From: Chryseobacterium sp. StRB126
GTDB lineage: Bacteria > Bacteroidota > Bacteroidia > Flavobacteriales > Weeksellaceae
Assembly: GCF_000829375.1 (NCBI RefSeq)
Contig: NZ_AP014624.1
Location: 3,906,001 to 3,970,000, forward strand
DNA: 64,000 nt
Direction of reading: 5' to 3'
Under the pieces are notes generated by a model, which did not search any database, was not told the origin of the DNA, and saw nothing but the letters and a program-made list of their open reading frames with translations. This document shows positions 63,612-64,000 of the stretch, in pieces; position 1 is the stretch's first letter, and every line of letters starts with the position of its first letter. The position numbers and the translations under genes were made by a program.

Positions 63612-64000
63612 ATGAGAAAAAAACAATGCAAACTTGGTGTATTGGCCGTGCTTTTATTCGCAGAATATGGCTTTGCACAGAGAAAAGACAGTCTTTCGCA
63701 GGAGACTGCCATCAAAGAAGTGGTGGTGGTAGCCTTCGGAAAGCAAAAAAAGGAAGAAATTACAGGTTCTGTACAGTCGCTAAAGGCTAAAGATCTGGGT
63801 AATCTTCAAAACGGAAATGTTCTTCAGGGAATTGGTGGTAAAGTGGCAGGGGTGCAGGTGATCTCCAACGGACAACCTGGTTCCCAACCTACGATAAGAA
63901 TGAGAGGAATTGGGTCTATTAATGCATCCAGTGATCCTTTAATTGTATTGGACGGAATTCCTTACAGTGGTGACCTGAACAGTATTTCTTCAGCAGATAT
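63612..64000 (+). CDS. SusC/RagA-type TonB-dependent receptor (partial, runs off the window)
   Basis: 129 codons are visible. Signal peptide (CKLGVLAVLLFAEYGFA), then QRKDSLSQETAIKEVVVVAF, a TonB-box-like strand, and a plug domain: GIGGKVAGVQVISNGQPGSQ, RMRGIGSINASSDPLIVLDG. The usual carboxypeptidase-like domain before the plug is missing, as in some SusC relatives. These outer-membrane proteins import glycans or other nutrients with a SusD lipoprotein; that partner would lie beyond the window. The substrate cannot be named. Confidence 0.9.
   Translation, partial: MRKKQCKLGVLAVLLFAEYGFAQRKDSLSQETAIKEVVVVAFGKQKKEEITGSVQSLKAKDLGNLQNGNVLQGIGGKVAGVQVISNGQPGSQPTIRMRGIGSINASSDPLIVLDGIPYSGDLNSISSAD

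Noticed and set aside
1..64000. tRNA or rRNA genes
   Set aside because: I looked for cloverleaf arms and conserved rRNA segments by eye in intergenic regions and found none. A covariance search would be needed to exclude them.

Overview
The window looks like a chromosomal segment of a Chryseobacterium-type flavobacterium (Bacteroidota). The DNA is AT-rich. Several secreted proteins end in type IX secretion system (T9SS) sorting domains (LKVYPNPVQ and IKIYPNPVS motifs). A SusC/RagA-type TonB-dependent receptor begins at the right edge, signal peptides end in SAQ or FAQ, and there are FISUMP, RCC1, DUF6443-type Rhs and AraC-like TPR regulators of the kind common in this group. No rRNA or tRNA gene was recognised.

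Layout. (1) 1-9610: a run of small, mostly unrelated genes that resembles a polyimmunity locus: an SMI1/KNR4 protein, a frameshifted ankyrin protein, a pentapeptide-repeat protein, a Zn-ribbon-like protein, a beta-flower-like secreted repeat protein and many orphans. It contains gene remnants, a hairpin repeat and a 38-bp tandem duplication. (2) 9757-15736: a two-gene secreted operon, a beta-helix protein followed by a 1594-residue RCC1/FnIII T9SS cargo. (3) 16316-19336: a WGR-DUF4240 protein and three further immunity-like orphans, two of them tandem paralogues. (4) 19620-25937: a RidA-fold lipoprotein, the Kup potassium transporter, and two tandem TPR-membrane-AraC regulators, the second broken by a homopolymer frameshift. 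(5) 26373-37855: a surface-protein cluster ending in a 2493-residue modular protein. Its members share a GMxxYDT...YxxxxW motif, and one has its signal peptide out of frame at an A9 tract. (6) 38205-42938: two HTH orphan proteins, a lipoprotein, a class C beta-lactamase-family hydrolase between two copies of a 40-bp repeat, a 226-bp inverted-repeat (MITE-like) element abutting a decayed NAD(P)-binding epimerase gene, and an NTF2-like protein. (7) 43078-60871: the main system, a polymorphic-toxin locus. A three-gene operon (T9SS-sorted repeat protein, SpvB/TcB-like YD protein, full-length Rhs protein with an ADP-ribosyltransferase-like tip) is followed by an immunity gene. Then come at least five displaced Rhs tips with immunity genes, one immunity gene whose toxin has shrunk to about 30 codons, and one bare Rhs-core remnant. 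(8) 61212-64000: a secreted ADGF-type adenosine deaminase, a Flavo-1-like RNA, and a SusC gene preceded by a promoter-like motif, a palindrome and a Cys/Met-rich short ORF.

How the parts work together. In the Rhs locus every tip begins in the same RHS core plus the same linker (GDPxPGSSGTGNPQAIGT), so the parent gene can in principle swap tips by homologous recombination while the array keeps the matching immunity genes. Two toxin families occur in duplicate with co-duplicated immunity genes, which supports linked evolution. The window also carries several one-base frameshifts in A/T runs. They are either assembly errors or phase-variable switches, and the sequence alone cannot tell which.
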